A stretch of DNA of 64,000 nucleotides from Rhizomucor pusillus. Taxonomy: Eukaryota; Mucoromycota; Mucoromycetes; Mucorales; Lichtheimiaceae. The notes beneath the pieces are model-generated. The model saw nothing but the letters and a program-made list of their open reading frames with translations. It did no database searches and was not told the DNA's origin. The stretch lies in contig FWWN02000174.1 of assembly GCA_900175165.2 (NCBI GenBank), forward strand, positions 1 to 64,000. Direction: 5' to 3'. Position 1 is the stretch's first letter, and each line of letters opens with the position of its first letter. Shown in pieces: positions 30,716 through 42,779 of the stretch. A program made the position numbers and the translations under genes.

Positions 30716-31722
30716 TAGCTGCTGTAAAGTTATAAGCCTCGTTGAAAATTGAAATGGTTAAATGTATCGCGAGAAAGCCTAAATGCAAAGCCTACGGAAT
30801 GTTTGGAGGGAAAGGGTGGGCTGTCCATATTTAGCTTACGAAATCACAGCAAGACTGCGTATACCGACGATTTTATGAGCTCTCCGTTTCCGGGAAGACT
30901 TGGAAATATCCATCACCTCAGCTTGTATCGAATAATATTGGCAGAACGTTAATAGACAATGTGCATATTCTGTAGAAAGCAAAAGGAAAAGTCGCTGTAC
31001 AGAACATTGAGAAGACCTACGATAGTAGGTCCAGAAGGGCAGGTATCATTGTTATGAATCGTGAAAGTAAGAACCAACTGGAAAGAGCGGAAGTCTCGAG
31101 GCCTTAGAAAGAAGAGAAGCAAACGCTCGATATGAAGATAAGACATACATGGAAGCTACAGCACATCCGTTTTAGAATGACTAGCAAGAGATGAATGCTG
31201 TTCAAAAGCACTTTCCCTCTTAACCTTGACTGACAGTATTATCCATTTCCCAGATATTCTCTCTCTTTCGCATTTGCGTATAAAGTGTGTGCGTCAGGAC
31301 CATGTGCATCCGGTTTGAAACCTTTCCCAAGACGGGATAATCTTTCAAAACGGCACTTCATTTCCATCATTTAAAGCATGAAGCAACAGCACAAGAAGGC
31401 AGGCTTGCGCCTTGCCTGCTACGTGCCTGGCTATTATTATTATGACATGCATAAAGAGCCAATCGATTCTAGCTCTTTTCCCTGTCCTTTCTGGCGCCTT
31501 TCGTGCGTAGTATTGCTGGCTTTTTCATAGCAGATATAATGCAGTTTCGTACATGCATCCACCAGAGCCAGGTTACTTGATGGGCGGATTACATTGCTAA
31601 AGACTCTGGATAAAAACAAACCTTTTCTTGATTACTATCATTTGTTGCTAAACAATATAGTAGAAATGTGTACCTGATATGCTTCTATGTTTACATATCG
31701 TCGCATACTGAGTTATCATCAA
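30716..31722. other. Spacer, convergent 3' ends
   Basis: The stretch between the U1-70K stop and the stop of the minus-strand coiled-coil gene holds 3' untranslated sequence and nothing else I can identify. Confidence 0.4.
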
Positions 31723-32365
31723 TTATCGTGGGATCTTTTCTTGACGTGGAGTTGATAGAGGCGAGTCATCAGCATGTATATCATTATCAATTTGATGGGT
31801 AACGAAGAATCTTTCCGGGCGCAATGCAGCCGTTCGGTGGACCTCCGGTTCAGACATCTCTCGAAACTTATTCATAAATTCTCCAAGCTCATCCAGCTAT
31901 AATATCAACTTAGGATATACTGATTTGCCCACAAATACTTGCATACATGCCTTGAGCATTAAGCTTTTAAGGCTGGCTTCTTTCTTGCTGAAGGTTTCTA
32001 CACTGTGCTGATAGCTATTCTCGATGTCTTCGTCTGCTTGAGAGTTATGTTGACTGCATCGTTGTCGTACCTGGTCAGCCAGCGCCTACAAGAGAGCAAT
32101 ATAGAAAACATGCTTACAGAGGTTCGCTCAGTGCTTCCAACGCAATGTGATCTCCCGCCAGGTCTATCTGTTTGCGTCGTATCAAGTCAAGTTCTTTGAA
32201 GACCCTTTCCGTGTCCTGCCCTAAGCTCAGATTTAGCCGCGATCAAAGGCACCAAATCAATCTTGCATCCTTACCAAACACGCGCAGTTCACCGTGAGCA
32301 AACATGCGATCCATACGCTTGAATTCCTTTTCAAGACTAGCCAATACTTCAGCGTGATCTTGCAT
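31723..32365 (-). CDS. Small coiled-coil protein, unassigned
   Basis: Four exons on the minus strand join in phase: 32365-32275, 32220-32118, 32053-31939, 31896-31723, giving 160 residues. The first two thirds are heptad-rich and charged (LASLEKEFKRMDRMF, QDTERVFKELDLIRRKQIDL, KEASLKSLMLKACMQLDELG), suggesting a helical bundle or coiled coil. The tail is polar. It has the size and look of BLOC-1/BORC-type or kinetochore adaptor subunits, but I see no diagnostic motif, so no name is given. The start is the ATG followed by MQDHAEVL; an additional upstream exon is possible. An overlapping plus-strand reading (32364-32546) is treated as a shadow. Confidence 0.6.
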
Positions 32366-32869
32366 GGCGGGAATAAGAGTAAGCTTCGCAGACACAGTGA
32401 GTTTGAAAAAGATCACGGATGCTCGGGCGCAGGACTTGGATCATCATTTGACTACATTGGTAAAAAGGCTGCTGCTTACATGTACAGTTTGCAGTTTACC
32501 TCACAAAGGACGCTATTTTTTTGTATCAGGCAAAGATGCAGTCTAAATAGCAAAACATTATCTTCTCGATAAAGCATAAGGGACGATCTCCAAATCATTG
32601 ATTTCTTTTTATCCCACCGCTTCGATAACAGCTCTACAGAGCACCAGATTCGGCTACTCTTCAATGCACTACCAGGTGTAAATCTCTATTGTCTTTCTGT
32701 CAAGAGCATGGTTATTTTTATTTTATTACTTTTTGGGATCATTTCCTGCAAAAAGCTTCCGCGCTGCGTCTTCATCACACTGCTATAAATTCACTTCCAG
32801 GATATTTCAGGAACTTAACACACTGCGACAACTGGAATCCAACATAATATTTACCTCATTGCTCCGGCT
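32366..32869. other. Spacer between two minus-strand genes
   Basis: This should carry the promoter of the coiled-coil gene and the 3' end of the membrane-protein gene. No further coding sequence is supported. Confidence 0.35.
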
Positions 32870-34004
32870 TCAGAGTGTTATTGATCCAAATCGCTCACTG
32901 AACGCGAGAAATATCGGCATTACAACGGAAGCGGATAGGATTGGTACCAGAAGGGCTGCGAGAGTTAGTAGCTTCCTTTGTCGACGCGTGCTGGCGTTTG
33001 GCGTATGCAGCAAAATCCATGTCGCACAGAGAACATTGACGCAAATCACATCAAAACTGATGCTAAGTTGGGCCGGATGGAATACAAAAGTGCCGACCAA
33101 TTGCAAAAAGGCTGTCCATACACCTTGGACCTCCGGTGTCGAGGATATGCAATCCATCCATTGACGAGTATAGATAGCAAAAGCTATGCCAGCTGCCAGA
33201 GTGTAAACGGTGGAAATCAGCCATGAGCGTTCGATTTGCGAAGGTACCTCCCCGGATTTCATTTCCGGCTTCTTTGCGAGCGGCACGATAAGCAACGCGT
33301 GCATCAGTAAAAGGTTTGGTAAAAACTTGAGGCTATCAGCGAAGAAGGGCGATAAGATGATGGTTATCGAAGAGATGACCATGCACACAGTAACCAAAAT
33401 GGTCAATTCATGAGATGGCTCGTTCCGTGCTAATTTGGGTCGCGGCATGATGACGGCAAAGAATAATCCACTCGCAACAGATATAGCTACGATTTGCCCA
33501 AGTAGCATGAATGCCCAAAGATAAGGCACTTTGCGCCTAGATCCTACGAGAATTTCATGTATTACTATTAAAACTACATGGATATTGATTTGCGCAGCAA
33601 AGCAGAACTTCTTTACCCTCAAACGCTAAAAATGGCATCCAAACAAGAGCGGTGAAGTTGCATAGTTGATGACTCCACAACCACTGCCAAGGTCCTGAAC
33701 TAACGAATCTCCAAGCATCATCGAAAAGCGAGACATCGTGTAGCCACCGAGAAACACGATCCAGAGTCCCAACATCAGAAATGACATGCTGTGCACTGAC
33801 CCATTCGCGATAGCTGTGCAGAAAATATTGAAGCATAAACGTCCAAGTAAGTAGGAACGACACAGCAGACAAGGCCAGAAAGAGATAGCTTGTTGGTCGT
33901 GTACTTTGTACAGCCTGTCCGAACAAATGCCGTAGCTGCCAGCATAGCGCGCCGATAGCTCCAAAATATGATACAAGGATCGCCACGTCCAGAGGGTATT
34001 CCAT
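32870..34004 (-). CDS. Multipass membrane protein, unassigned
   Basis: Two exons, 34004-33617 and 33543-32870, are joined across a 73-base intron to give 353 residues. About eight or nine hydrophobic segments span the protein, for example VAILVSYFGAIGALCW, FLFLALSAVSFLLTW-like at 45-60, LLGQIVAISVASGLFFAV near 150, and LTLAALLVPILSASVVMPIF near the end. A charged loop with WLHDVSLFDDAWRF precedes the WSHQLCNFTALVW segment. I cannot name the family; the architecture suggests a transporter-like or ER/vacuolar integral protein of fungi. The start is the ATG giving MEYPLDVAI; the longer reading uses TTG. It lies 77 bases downstream of the PP2C stop on the same strand. Confidence 0.75.
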
Positions 34005-34081
34005 TAGATGCGTTTGTCCAAGAAATGCAGAACAAAAAAGAAACGGAAAAAAATTGGATAAGCCCGAATTCAACAGCAGTT

Positions 34082-35953
34082 TTATATTTCAATAAGCACT
34101 ATAGTACAATCATCATAATCTTGGAGGGTCGATGCAAAGAAACCATGTAATCCTTCTCGATTTGCAAAGTATCTAGCAGCCATCGCCAGCGTGCGCTCCT
34201 TTATCTTTCTGGTTCTTGTTTCTTCCTCGTTGAGTTCTCGAAAGAGCAGAGGTACTCGCGGTTGCTCAACTCCCTCTGCTTTTGTTTCCTCCACCTTCTT
34301 TTCTTCAGAAGTTTCTGTCGAATTGTTTTTGACTTGTAAGCTAGAATCCGATTCTGCAGCTTCTTGAGGTTTATCGACATCCATGCCGTCCTTTCTATCC
34401 TCCTCATCCTTAATACTCTCCTTTTCTTCTGGCTTGGATTGTTCTCCATTTTCTTGCATCGTTTCTTGCTGTTCTTGCTTCTTCTCTGCATCTTGAGTAT
34501 GGTCAATGGTTTGGCCACCGGAATTTTCTTCGTTTTGTAGCATTAGACCTCCTGATTTCTCGCCGTCTTCGATCATAGGTCCCATCATTCTCGCCACCGC
34601 CCGGTTTTGGCGTTCTGGAGTATCCTCGTACATGTAATCAAACATGCCATCTGTACTCATGAACAAAAAGTGCCTTCGTTTACTTTTATGTGGTCCTGAT
34701 GTCACAAGTGTCCGTTGGTCTGCGCTGTCATCGTCGGAAATGCGAATGAACGTTACATCCGGTTCACATGAAATAATCTTCTTTTCTTTGTTCATTTTGA
34801 AGTCCAAATCTCCACAGGAGCGAGCAACGTTTAATGACGGAATTCGACTGTCGCGTGTTCGAGGTCTGATGAAGGAGTTATTTGTTTTTGTGTCATCTTC
34901 ATGTGGTGTGTAATCTTTTGGCCGAATCCGTGCATTTTTTAAAGCAATCCTCTTGGCTTGTCGATTACCATCCTCCCTCAGTTTGTCCAGATCCACCTTG
35001 ATAACACGATCTTGCACAGAATCGACAAATTCTCCACCATTTTCTAGAATCTCTCGTGCCAAATGCTCCAGGTAAGGTTTGTGATCCTGAGACGCGAATA
35101 CAACATCCATCTTGTAATCACTGTCAAGACCTAGCGGCCCAATGTCGTTCAATGTTGACGGCGACGGCTTGGAGTCTGCGGAGGCGGGCTCAGGTGCAGA
35201 AATCAGAACAGAACGGGAATCTCCAACATTCACATTGATCAACCAATTGCCGAGAAATATATTGACGATTAAGGTACAGCCATCATTGTCCTTTTCTTCC
35301 GAGCCCTGGCTGTCTGACGCTGCATTATTTTCCTCTTGTTGCTTTTGATCTTTGTTGTTGTCGTCCGTCTGGTTTGTTTTCACGTCGTCTTCGCCGCCAT
35401 TCTGGGCTATTCTTCCAAGTTGTAATCGCTTAATCTCTAGATATTGCTCATCGAGTGCTTCCACCATATGTTTGATGTCTTTTTCAAATCGCTTCTGTGT
35501 CTCTTTGTCGGCAAAGGTATCGATGTTATAATTCGCGCACAATTCTTGCAATGCCGCTGGCGTTTTACGCACAAAAAATTCTGAGCAACCGCGTCCGCCG
35601 TGTCCATCAGCTAATATAAACATTCGACCAACTACTCGTTTCTCGCTGGGTGATACTATGTCGGCAACACGGAACTTGTCTTCACAGTGTACTTTTGGTA
35701 TCTTGACCTTTTCGTGCGATCTGAATCTCGGATAAGAGTATCCTTTCTGTTGTGCGATGGCAAAGTAGGAAGCGATTGGGTATTCTTCAAAGTTGATGGA
35801 ATCAATATAATTCATGTCCGCAGTGGGTGGTGCATAGAGCAATGAATAATGATTGATAGTGTCCTCTTCGACCGGCGCGCTCTCTACTGATTCCTCGTCC
35901 GATGATCCAACCGATCCAAGGCTGTTGCAATAATAGTTAATATCTCACTTCAT
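34082..35953 (-). CDS. PP2C-type protein phosphatase
   Basis: One long exon carries a metal-dependent Ser/Thr phosphatase of the PPM/PP2C family. Metal-binding and catalytic motifs are visible: VHCEDKFRV, ILADGHGGRG, NVNVGDSRSVL, STDGMFDY and, at the very end, DYDDCTIVLIEI. Two low-complexity acidic and Gln-rich insertions interrupt the fold, one after QNGGEDDVK and one in the last third (EKKQEQQETMQENGEQ region). The frame is open upstream of the first in-frame ATG (35815) with acidic residues (SSDEESVESAPVEED). A start at the ATG at 35953 with a tiny 27-base intron would include them, but that intron is suspiciously short, so the true 5' end is uncertain. It probably dephosphorylates nuclear or cytosolic signalling substrates. 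Confidence 0.85.
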
Positions 35954-35974
35954 TCTTGATGTTCCAAAATCTTC

Positions 35975-36703
35975 CTATACATACTCTGAATCATCCTCCA
36001 TATCAACATCAACGTCTGAACCGTCATCAGAACCTCCATATCCTCCTTGTCTTCGCTTCTTCGCTGCTTTTCGTCGCCGACTTGCTTTACGCAATGCATC
36101 CGGTGTATAGAATTTTGGTGTCTTGCGCTGTCGTTTACCTAACTGTCCAGCATACGACGAACTATATGAGGTTGCATGTTCAACGGGTTTAAGGATAATA
36201 GGTTCATCTGGAATTTCCAAAGGGGGTGGGACCGTCGCGTCGCCCAGAACGCTCTGCGAAATGCAATATCTTGCTTGACGGCCAGAGCTGTCCTTTTGAA
36301 TCTCAAACGGATCAGGCTTTTTGAGATCTCTCGCTGTCTTGCGGGAAGTGGAGATAATGCCCTGAATAGTACTCTTTGGTGTTTCGCCACTGATGCAACA
36401 GAATCGTGAGTATTAGACCGTCCATGGAGAGACCCCAAGCGCCACGACCTCGCAAATTGGAACATGTAGGGAATTCAATCCGGCCAAGCTCTGCGCTGAC
36501 GACGTTGCGCTGGGTGATTACAAGCGCGTCACTTACCGAAGGGGAAGCAGGTCCAATGCCCTCACTGCAACCACGAGTTGCGCAGCATTCATGGGCTGAT
36601 TGCCGTAATGAAAGAGTGTAGCCATGATTTTCATAAACGATGAATTCGCTCGTAATTGATCACATAGGGTCAATTCTTTAAGTTCAGTGTTGACGTTGTC
36701 CAT
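35975..36703 (-). CDS. Winged-helix GDS1/HARE-HTH-like nuclear protein
   Basis: Exons 36703-36537 and 36389-35975 are joined across a 147-base intron, giving 193 residues. The first part (SSFMKIMATLFHYGNQPMNA, AQLVVAVRALDLLP, then RGETPKSTIQGIIS) has the helix pattern of GDS1-like and HARE-HTH winged helices. The C-terminal half is basic (GKRQRKTPKFYTPDALRKAS, RRRKAAKKRR) and ends in an acidic DDGSDVDVDMEDDSE tail, fitting a chromatin or DNA-binding protein. The assignment is by eye. The start ATG 36703 is the first methionine of the open frame; the frame is open a little further upstream. It stands in tandem with the PP2C gene. Confidence 0.62.
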
Positions 36704-37352
36704 GATGGCCGGAATGCATTCAAGGACCTTTTGCGGGCAGTAAGAAAAAAAATTGACCGGTTGTGTTCAACGAATCTAAAACACCGATCGCATGGTGCGG
36801 CAGTTACGGAATTCAATAATGCAAGCCATCAATATATTGTCTCTGGATGCTGGCGAGAATATTCATACATCATTCCTAGTAAATGCCCATTCTATCCATT
36901 AGCAACTGGCTACATCAGCTCAAGAAATAATAATATATTGTTCAAACGGCGGAAACATCGCTTCTTGTCTGATTAACGAAGCATTCTGTTCCATGGAAAA
37001 ATGTAACCGACTCACGATGCATAAACTTGGAACTGCCTGAGATATCGATCTGCAACTACCGGAAGATGATCTGAAGTTTGCTACAATACCGTGCCCCGTG
37101 AATTTGAAGGAAGGTTCCATAAGCATAGAGCACATCTTCCTTCACACAGTTTCCCACTGTCATTCTACCTCGGCAAAAACGTAGGACGACTCTGCAGATA
37201 CACTCACATTACAAGTTAACCTCCTAGATTCTGCCCTACTCTATTTCAACTGTGGAACAGGCGGGCGGTTTTCATATGAGAACAAAAATTAGCAATTGAT
37301 TGTCGCCTGCAAGGAGGCAATAATGCATTAATTACAGACTTGAAGAAAACAA
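36704..37352. other. Spacer, no gene recognised
   Basis: It lies between the start of the winged-helix gene and the stop of PA2G4. There are no readings with protein-like features. Confidence 0.4.
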
Positions 37353-38672
37353 CTACAATGAAGTTCCCAAAAGCTTGACGAGTTCTTCGTCCTTCACAGC
37401 CTTATCGCTCTTGATAACGGCAGCATCGAACTTGGGATCGGTAACCATGATGTTGCCATCCTTCGTCAAAAGGAGGGTTGTCATGAATTGAGCGACGAAG
37501 GCACCTTCGCGTTCATAGACGACATCGTAAGGCAATACAGTCTTGTGCTTGGCACACTCAACAATACCCATCTTTGCCTTGCGCTCGTCGCTCATGTCAC
37601 GGAGCGAGAAGGGGAAACTGCCTGCCTTGGCTTGGATCTCTGAGAGAACTTTGCGAGAGGTTGCCATCTTGAGCTGATAACGAGTGCCAGTCTTCTTGTA
37701 AATAGTGGTACGGGTGCTCAGCTGGCGAGCCTTGCCTTCACCGGTTGAAACCAATATATCAACGCAGTAGACTTCGTTTTCAGCAAATTCGCAACGTTCA
37801 AAATCACGTAAATGACCCTCGCTAGGGTTAAGGATGATTTGCTTTTTGCCATCAGTCACGTCCTTGAGCTGCTGATGGCTGAGCATACCCTCAACAGGCT
37901 TGGTGTTATATGCTTCGGCAATTTGGCTGACAGCCTTTGTGACATCCATGTTCTAATTATACACAGTTAGTGACATCGAAAAATACATCAACGAGTTTGC
38001 AGCTAGACCTTGTTGCCTGGGCGGATCAAGCGAGCAGCGGCTTGGAGGGCTGTGTGAGCAGCAGCGATAACATCAGCCTTTTCGCCAGTGACAGGCTTAT
38101 CTGCAGAAGCACCAACAACGAGAGTATGGGCGACAGTTGAGCAGAATCCATCGATTTGCACACCAAGTTGACTGCAAGACGTTGTTAGCAACAATTTCTT
38201 CAGGATCAAATTTGTCTGAGGCATACATACATCTTGGCAACATCGCCGTTCTTCAGAGTAGTGGAAGCTTCAGGGTCGCTGGGAAGTGGAGAGAAGTAGG
38301 CGACACAGTTGTTGACAGAGACAGAAGTAGGGAAACCAATACCTTCAGAAAATGGAATAGGTAAGTTGGCCCTTTTTTATTCTATGATGTTCTTACCCTT
38401 GGGTACCTTCTCTTTGGTATAGACACCCTTCAAGCCTTCGGTAATGGCCTTGTCACCAGCAACACAAATATCCAAGATCTTGGCACCGTCAACGCAAAGC
38501 TTGATGACATCGCCGAGCACGCCTACAACGTAGTGTTCATTTTCGCACTAGCCGGTATTTGTACTTTATACTTACGGTTCGCAATTTCAGCAGCGTCCTT
38601 ATATTTAGTTACGACGGAGGCGTCGGCGATGGTAGTGGGGGCAGTGGCAGCAGCAGTGGTTTTGTCGGCCAT
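37353..38672 (-). CDS. PA2G4: Proliferation-associated protein 2G4 (EBP1-type, pita-bread fold)
   Basis: Five minus-strand exons: 38672-38576, 38522-38397, 38342-38231, 38171-38009, 37952-37353, all in phase, 365 residues. The sequence follows PA2G4/EBP1: [78 protein letters not shown]. The fold is that of methionine aminopeptidase type 2, but the family is catalytically inactive and binds ribosomes and rRNA near the exit tunnel. Its C-terminus is shorter than in metazoan proteins. It diverges from the DBP8 gene with 119 bases between start codons, so co-expression with ribosome-biogenesis genes is likely. Confidence 0.93.
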
Positions 38673-38791
38673 GTCGCGTGGAAGAAGTCGAGCGCGGGTG
38701 CCTTGTGTTTCCAAATTTTACAAATGTGTGTCAAAGCCACGCATGAAAATGGGAAGCACAGACCTCCTCTTTGATCGATCGGTCTTCCGCA
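38673..38791. promoter_or_regulatory. Short shared promoter between PA2G4 and DBP8
   Basis: The start codons of two divergently transcribed genes are only 119 bases apart, so both promoters must lie within or across this interval. I do not see a convincing TATA box or named factor site. Confidence 0.6.
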
Positions 38792-40471
38792 ATGAGCAGC
38801 AGAGTAGCGGCAGCACTTCAGCAGCGAAAAGAACAGCAAGGAAGCAATATTGCGCCAGCAACAGCGACATTTTCCAGTCTAGGCATTCATGATTGGCTTG
38901 TTGAAGCCCTCAAGGCCTTAAAGATCAATAGACCTACCGAGATTCAACGAGCTTGTATACCACCCATTTTGGCAGGTACGGCTAAAACAAGGAAGATCCT
39001 CAGCGACTGGCTGCCTAACACAAATCGTTTACAAAGGAAGAGATGTAATCGGCGGCGCAAAAACTGGTTCTGGTAAAACAGCGGCCTTCGCACTCCCGAT
39101 TCTCCAGAAACTTTCAGAGGACCCGTACGGTGTCTTTGCAGTTGTCCTCACGCCTACGAGGTACTGATCTAGCTCGTTTTTTCTTTACAACTCTTGCGCG
39201 AATCTAACCCAGGAGTTCTATGAAGAGAGCTTGCGGTTCAGATAGCTGAACAATTTAAAGTTCTGGGAAAAGGAGTTGGATTGAAGATCTGTACAGTATT
39301 GGGCGGTACTGGTAAATACTCAGTGCATCTTAGCTACAGAGAAAACAAATGCACTGATGAATCTTATTAGACATGATGACACAGGCTATCGAGTTATCAA
39401 GGAAACCGCATGTGATTATTGCAACGCCGGGTCGATTAAGAGACCACATACAAAATAGCCCAGGAGCAGTCAATCTTTCTCGAGTGAAATTTCTGGTCAT
39501 GGATGAAGCCGATCGTTTGCTAGAATCTACCTTTGCAACAGAACTTCAAGTCATCTTTTCAGCCCTTCCGAAGAAACGACAAACTCTTTTATTTACCGCT
39601 ACCCTCACCAACGCCATCACAACTTTACGAGATTCGAAAGAAAAGCGACCATTTTTCTATCAATGCGACATGAAAGAATCGACAGTATCGACGCTGGATC
39701 AATACTATACGTTTGTACCGTCGCAAGTCCGTGATGTTTATCTTGCACACATCGTACGCTCTGAAGAGTTCAAAAACCGATCGATGATAATCTTTTGTGG
39801 ACGATGCGAAATGGCAGAACTCGTAAAAACGATGCTAGAGGAGCTGGATATTGAGTGCACGGCCCTTCATTCCCAAATGTCACAGAAGCAGAGATTCGAG
39901 TCTCTGTCCGATTTCAGGACTGAAAAATACAAAATTTTGATATCCACCGATGTCGGCAGTCGGTAAGTCGCTTTATCTTAGAGAAACTGCAGAATACTAA
40001 CATAAAGTCACCTATTAGTGGTCTTGATATTCCTTCGGTGGAGCTCGTTATAAACTATACTTTACCACGGAATCCGGACGATTATATCCACCGAGTCGGT
40101 CGTACCGCCAGAGCAGGTCGGAGAGGTCAGGCTATATCGATAGTCTGCGAAAGAGATATTGAACTCGTGCATGCTATCGAAGCGAGAATAAGTATGTGAA
40201 ATTTTGCGCACTAAAGTATCGTTTGGATGCTAACAGCTTGTACGTTAGACAAGCAATTGGAGGAATACAAAATCGAGGACAATGACATTGTAAAGGAACT
40301 GAAAGAAGTAACAACCGCCAAGAGAGTCGCAAGCATGGTATAGTTGGTGAATAAGTGTCTTTCAAATCTACTGGTCTAATGTATGATTTCATCTCATAGC
40401 ACTTGCATGATTCTGGTTTTGAAGAGAAGATAGAAAAGAAGAGAAAGAAACGGAAAGTCAATGTGGATTGA
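38792..40471 (+). CDS. DBP8: DEAD-box ATP-dependent RNA helicase, DBP8/DDX49 type
   Basis: Seven exons (38792-38975, 39037-39160, 39226-39311, 39371-39962, 40019-40191, 40249-40337, 40400-40471) give 439 residues. Motifs in order: Q motif [16 protein letters not shown], Walker A AKTGSGKT, Ia LTPTREL, TPGRL, DEAD box [11 protein letters not shown] as TAT in [24 protein letters not shown], and [13 protein letters not shown]. The [20 protein letters not shown] stretch is typical of the Dbp8/DDX49 subgroup, which unwinds pre-rRNA during 18S maturation in the nucleolus. The C-terminus is a short basic tail ([11 protein letters not shown]). The start is the first ATG, followed by [10 protein letters not shown]. 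Confidence 0.93.
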
Positions 40472-41052
40472 TAAAGTACATTACAGCGCTGCTGAAAAAT
40501 GTATTGGAACCATATCATTATTTGGAAGCTCTTCGATGTTTGATATATTTAGATCGATCTCTGTTGTTCAGCAGCAGAGCTTTGCCTGCGTTTTCTTATT
40601 CTTATTGCGAGCGACCTGGATCACTAGGTGTTTAGCGTATACTTTCCAGTCATCTAAACTCTAATTGGACAGTCTCTGCATTCGTAGCATATTTGACAAA
40701 GGAGGCATCCTTAACTGACCTAAATGTGGCTAAAAACTGGGTTCAGCTCGTCTATGCCACCTTATTCTTAGCAACGAGCTTGCAGGTACCTGAGTCCGAG
40801 GCTCCAATATCTGATCTATGCAAAACTCTTCCAGTTCCCAGATCTTATTTCTGTCAAATATTAAGATAGAATACTCCTGTTGTCTTAATCAATATCTGAA
40901 ATTTATCCTTCGCTTAATTTAAGCTATGTGTGTGTTGTCGTACTGGCATATTTGACTTTTTTCGCTCAAACAGCGCAACTCCATTATTGAGCGAGTTGTT
41001 CAGGGTCGCAAACACGAGAATAAAGGAACGGCTTTTCAGGTTTTCTTTCCGC
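40472..41052. other. Spacer with promoter of the THUMP methyltransferase gene
   Basis: No coding sequence supported. A reading at 40930-41118 is only the first exon of the next gene plus upstream frame. Confidence 0.4.
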
Positions 41053-42497
41053 ATGTCTAACTTGAACCGCCTGCATTTCCTCTTCGAAGTACCACATGGT
41101 AAAGTCCTGAAAATGTAGTTCCTGTGAATCTTGCAAAATCCTAAGGATCGTTTAATCCACAGGCTTGGAAAAGATTGCGCTGGCGGATGTAGAAGAATCT
41201 CTGCTCCATTCCTTACCGTGCAAGGCATGCCTTATACCGGAGGACGGCAAGGGCCGCTTACACATGCTTTGTTGCACAAACGAGTTGGTGTCCACTGTCG
41301 ATCACATCAAATCCATGCAGCCATCAAGTGTACAGAGCGTTACTCTTGTTGCCTCCATGGTCGATATTCCGTTAGAAATCTTCAAGGATGGGAAAAAGAC
41401 GTGCCAATTTATTAATGATGCAACGTTAAAAACAGATTGGCATCCATCGATCCCTGCAGTAACCGGGGGGCGCGCAGGGCCTTTAAAGTTTCGCGCCACA
41501 TTTAGGAAGGAAGAGCTTAAGCATTCGGAAAGGAGCCAAGAACTAGCTGGAGAAGTTGGATTCACGTTTTCCAAAATTTTCCCGGACTGGAAGGTGGATC
41601 TGACAGAATATGACTGCCAAGTGATGGCATATTGCTTACAGTTATCGGACTCACGACTTCGAGAGCTTGTGCAGCAGACTGTAGAGGAACCTGACCCAGT
41701 TGTTTTAGTACTGGGATTGGCGATACAAATGCCAGATGTCCGATATCGAAATCGAAAGTATTTTGGCCGGACTAGTATGAACCCATGCATCGCATTTTGT
41801 CTGACGCGCTTGGCGGATCCACAACCTGGACAGGTGATATTGGATATGTGTTGCGGCACCGGCACTATACCTATTGAGGGAGCGATCAGGTATCCTCATT
41901 CCTGGTGGATAGGAAGTGAAGGTATGGTTTTCTTAATTGTTTCCGCACAAACATAAAACGCAGATCATAGGACTGAAATGCTGCGATAAACAGTTAGACC
42001 TGATAATGTCTGTGAGAAAGCGCGTGGTAACACGATCCATTCGAATCTGCGGAATGTAGAGTTACTTCTGGGAGACGGTAGAAAACTCTGTATAAGAAAC
42101 GGCGTCGTAGATATTGTAATTTCTGGTAGGCAACCAACAATGCTTCCGACAATGCAAAGAATGGCTAATCATTGGTAAAGATTGGCCTTGGGGACAGCGA
42201 GAAGGAACGCTATCAGCTATACAAAAGGTAAAGCAGAAAAGTCAATCCATTGTTTGGATCTTACTGACTCGATGATTTGGAAAGCTGTATCCAAAGTTTA
42301 TGCGGGAAATGGGCAGAGTTCTAAAAATCAATGGCAAGGCGTATATCGTGTCACAAGGCAAGAAGCTAATGAATGCTGTGCTTGCATATGGATGGTGCGC
42401 AGCAATGTGGTCTGTAGATTCAGTGCTACCTATCAAGATCGGTGGACACCGCGTTACATTGTATATATTGTCAAGAAAAATGAACAATGGAAAATGA
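41053..42497 (+). CDS. THUMP-domain tRNA guanine-N2 methyltransferase (THUMPD3/Trm14 type)
   Basis: Five exons (41053-41098, 41163-41921, 41994-42125, 42181-42227, 42285-42497) give 398 residues. After a THUMP-like N-terminal half, the methyltransferase part shows PGQVILDMCCGTGTIPIEGA (SAM-binding motif I), VELLLGDGRKLCI, and DWPWG at the catalytic motif where family members have D-L-P-F/Y-G. NRKYFGRTSMNPCIAFCLTR is typical of the THUMPD2/3 branch. The enzyme should add a methyl group to a guanine base in the tRNA acceptor or D-arm region. The start is the ATG of MSNLNRLHFLFEVPHG, which continues smoothly across intron 1. The splice acceptor of exon 3 was chosen because it avoids a TAA and restores GSEVRPDN. 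Confidence 0.85.
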
Positions 42498-42779
42498 AAT
42501 GCAATAGGCGTTCAATGCCATGCTGTCTTTATATTTGCTTTCTCTTTTATTGAGCCTCACATGAAACATTTCAGACTCGTCTACTAGAAATGCAAAGTGA
42601 ATAAATTTCAAATGCGAATTCATGATATGCAATGGAATTGATGCTACTGCAAGAATACGCAATACATTTACAGGACTGTCTTTTTGAAATTATATAGTAT
42701 GTACCGTAAATTCGATATAGCAGAAGTTCATGTATTCAACTTCCAAGACATTTTGATGGAGTAGTATTTACTTTAGGTG

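Noticed and set aside
30471..30788. Overlapping readings in both strands at the end of the U1-70K gene
   Set aside because: Shadows of the repetitive Gly/Arg/Asp codons of the RS-rich tail.
32364..32546. Plus-strand reading MAGIRVSFADTV... as a small gene
   Set aside because: It overlaps the well-phased minus-strand coiled-coil gene only at its start codon and has no homology; kept as a shadow.
35815..35953. Firm 5' end for the PP2C gene at 35953
   Set aside because: It would need a 27-base intron, shorter than the 44-147-base introns of its neighbours; left as uncertain.
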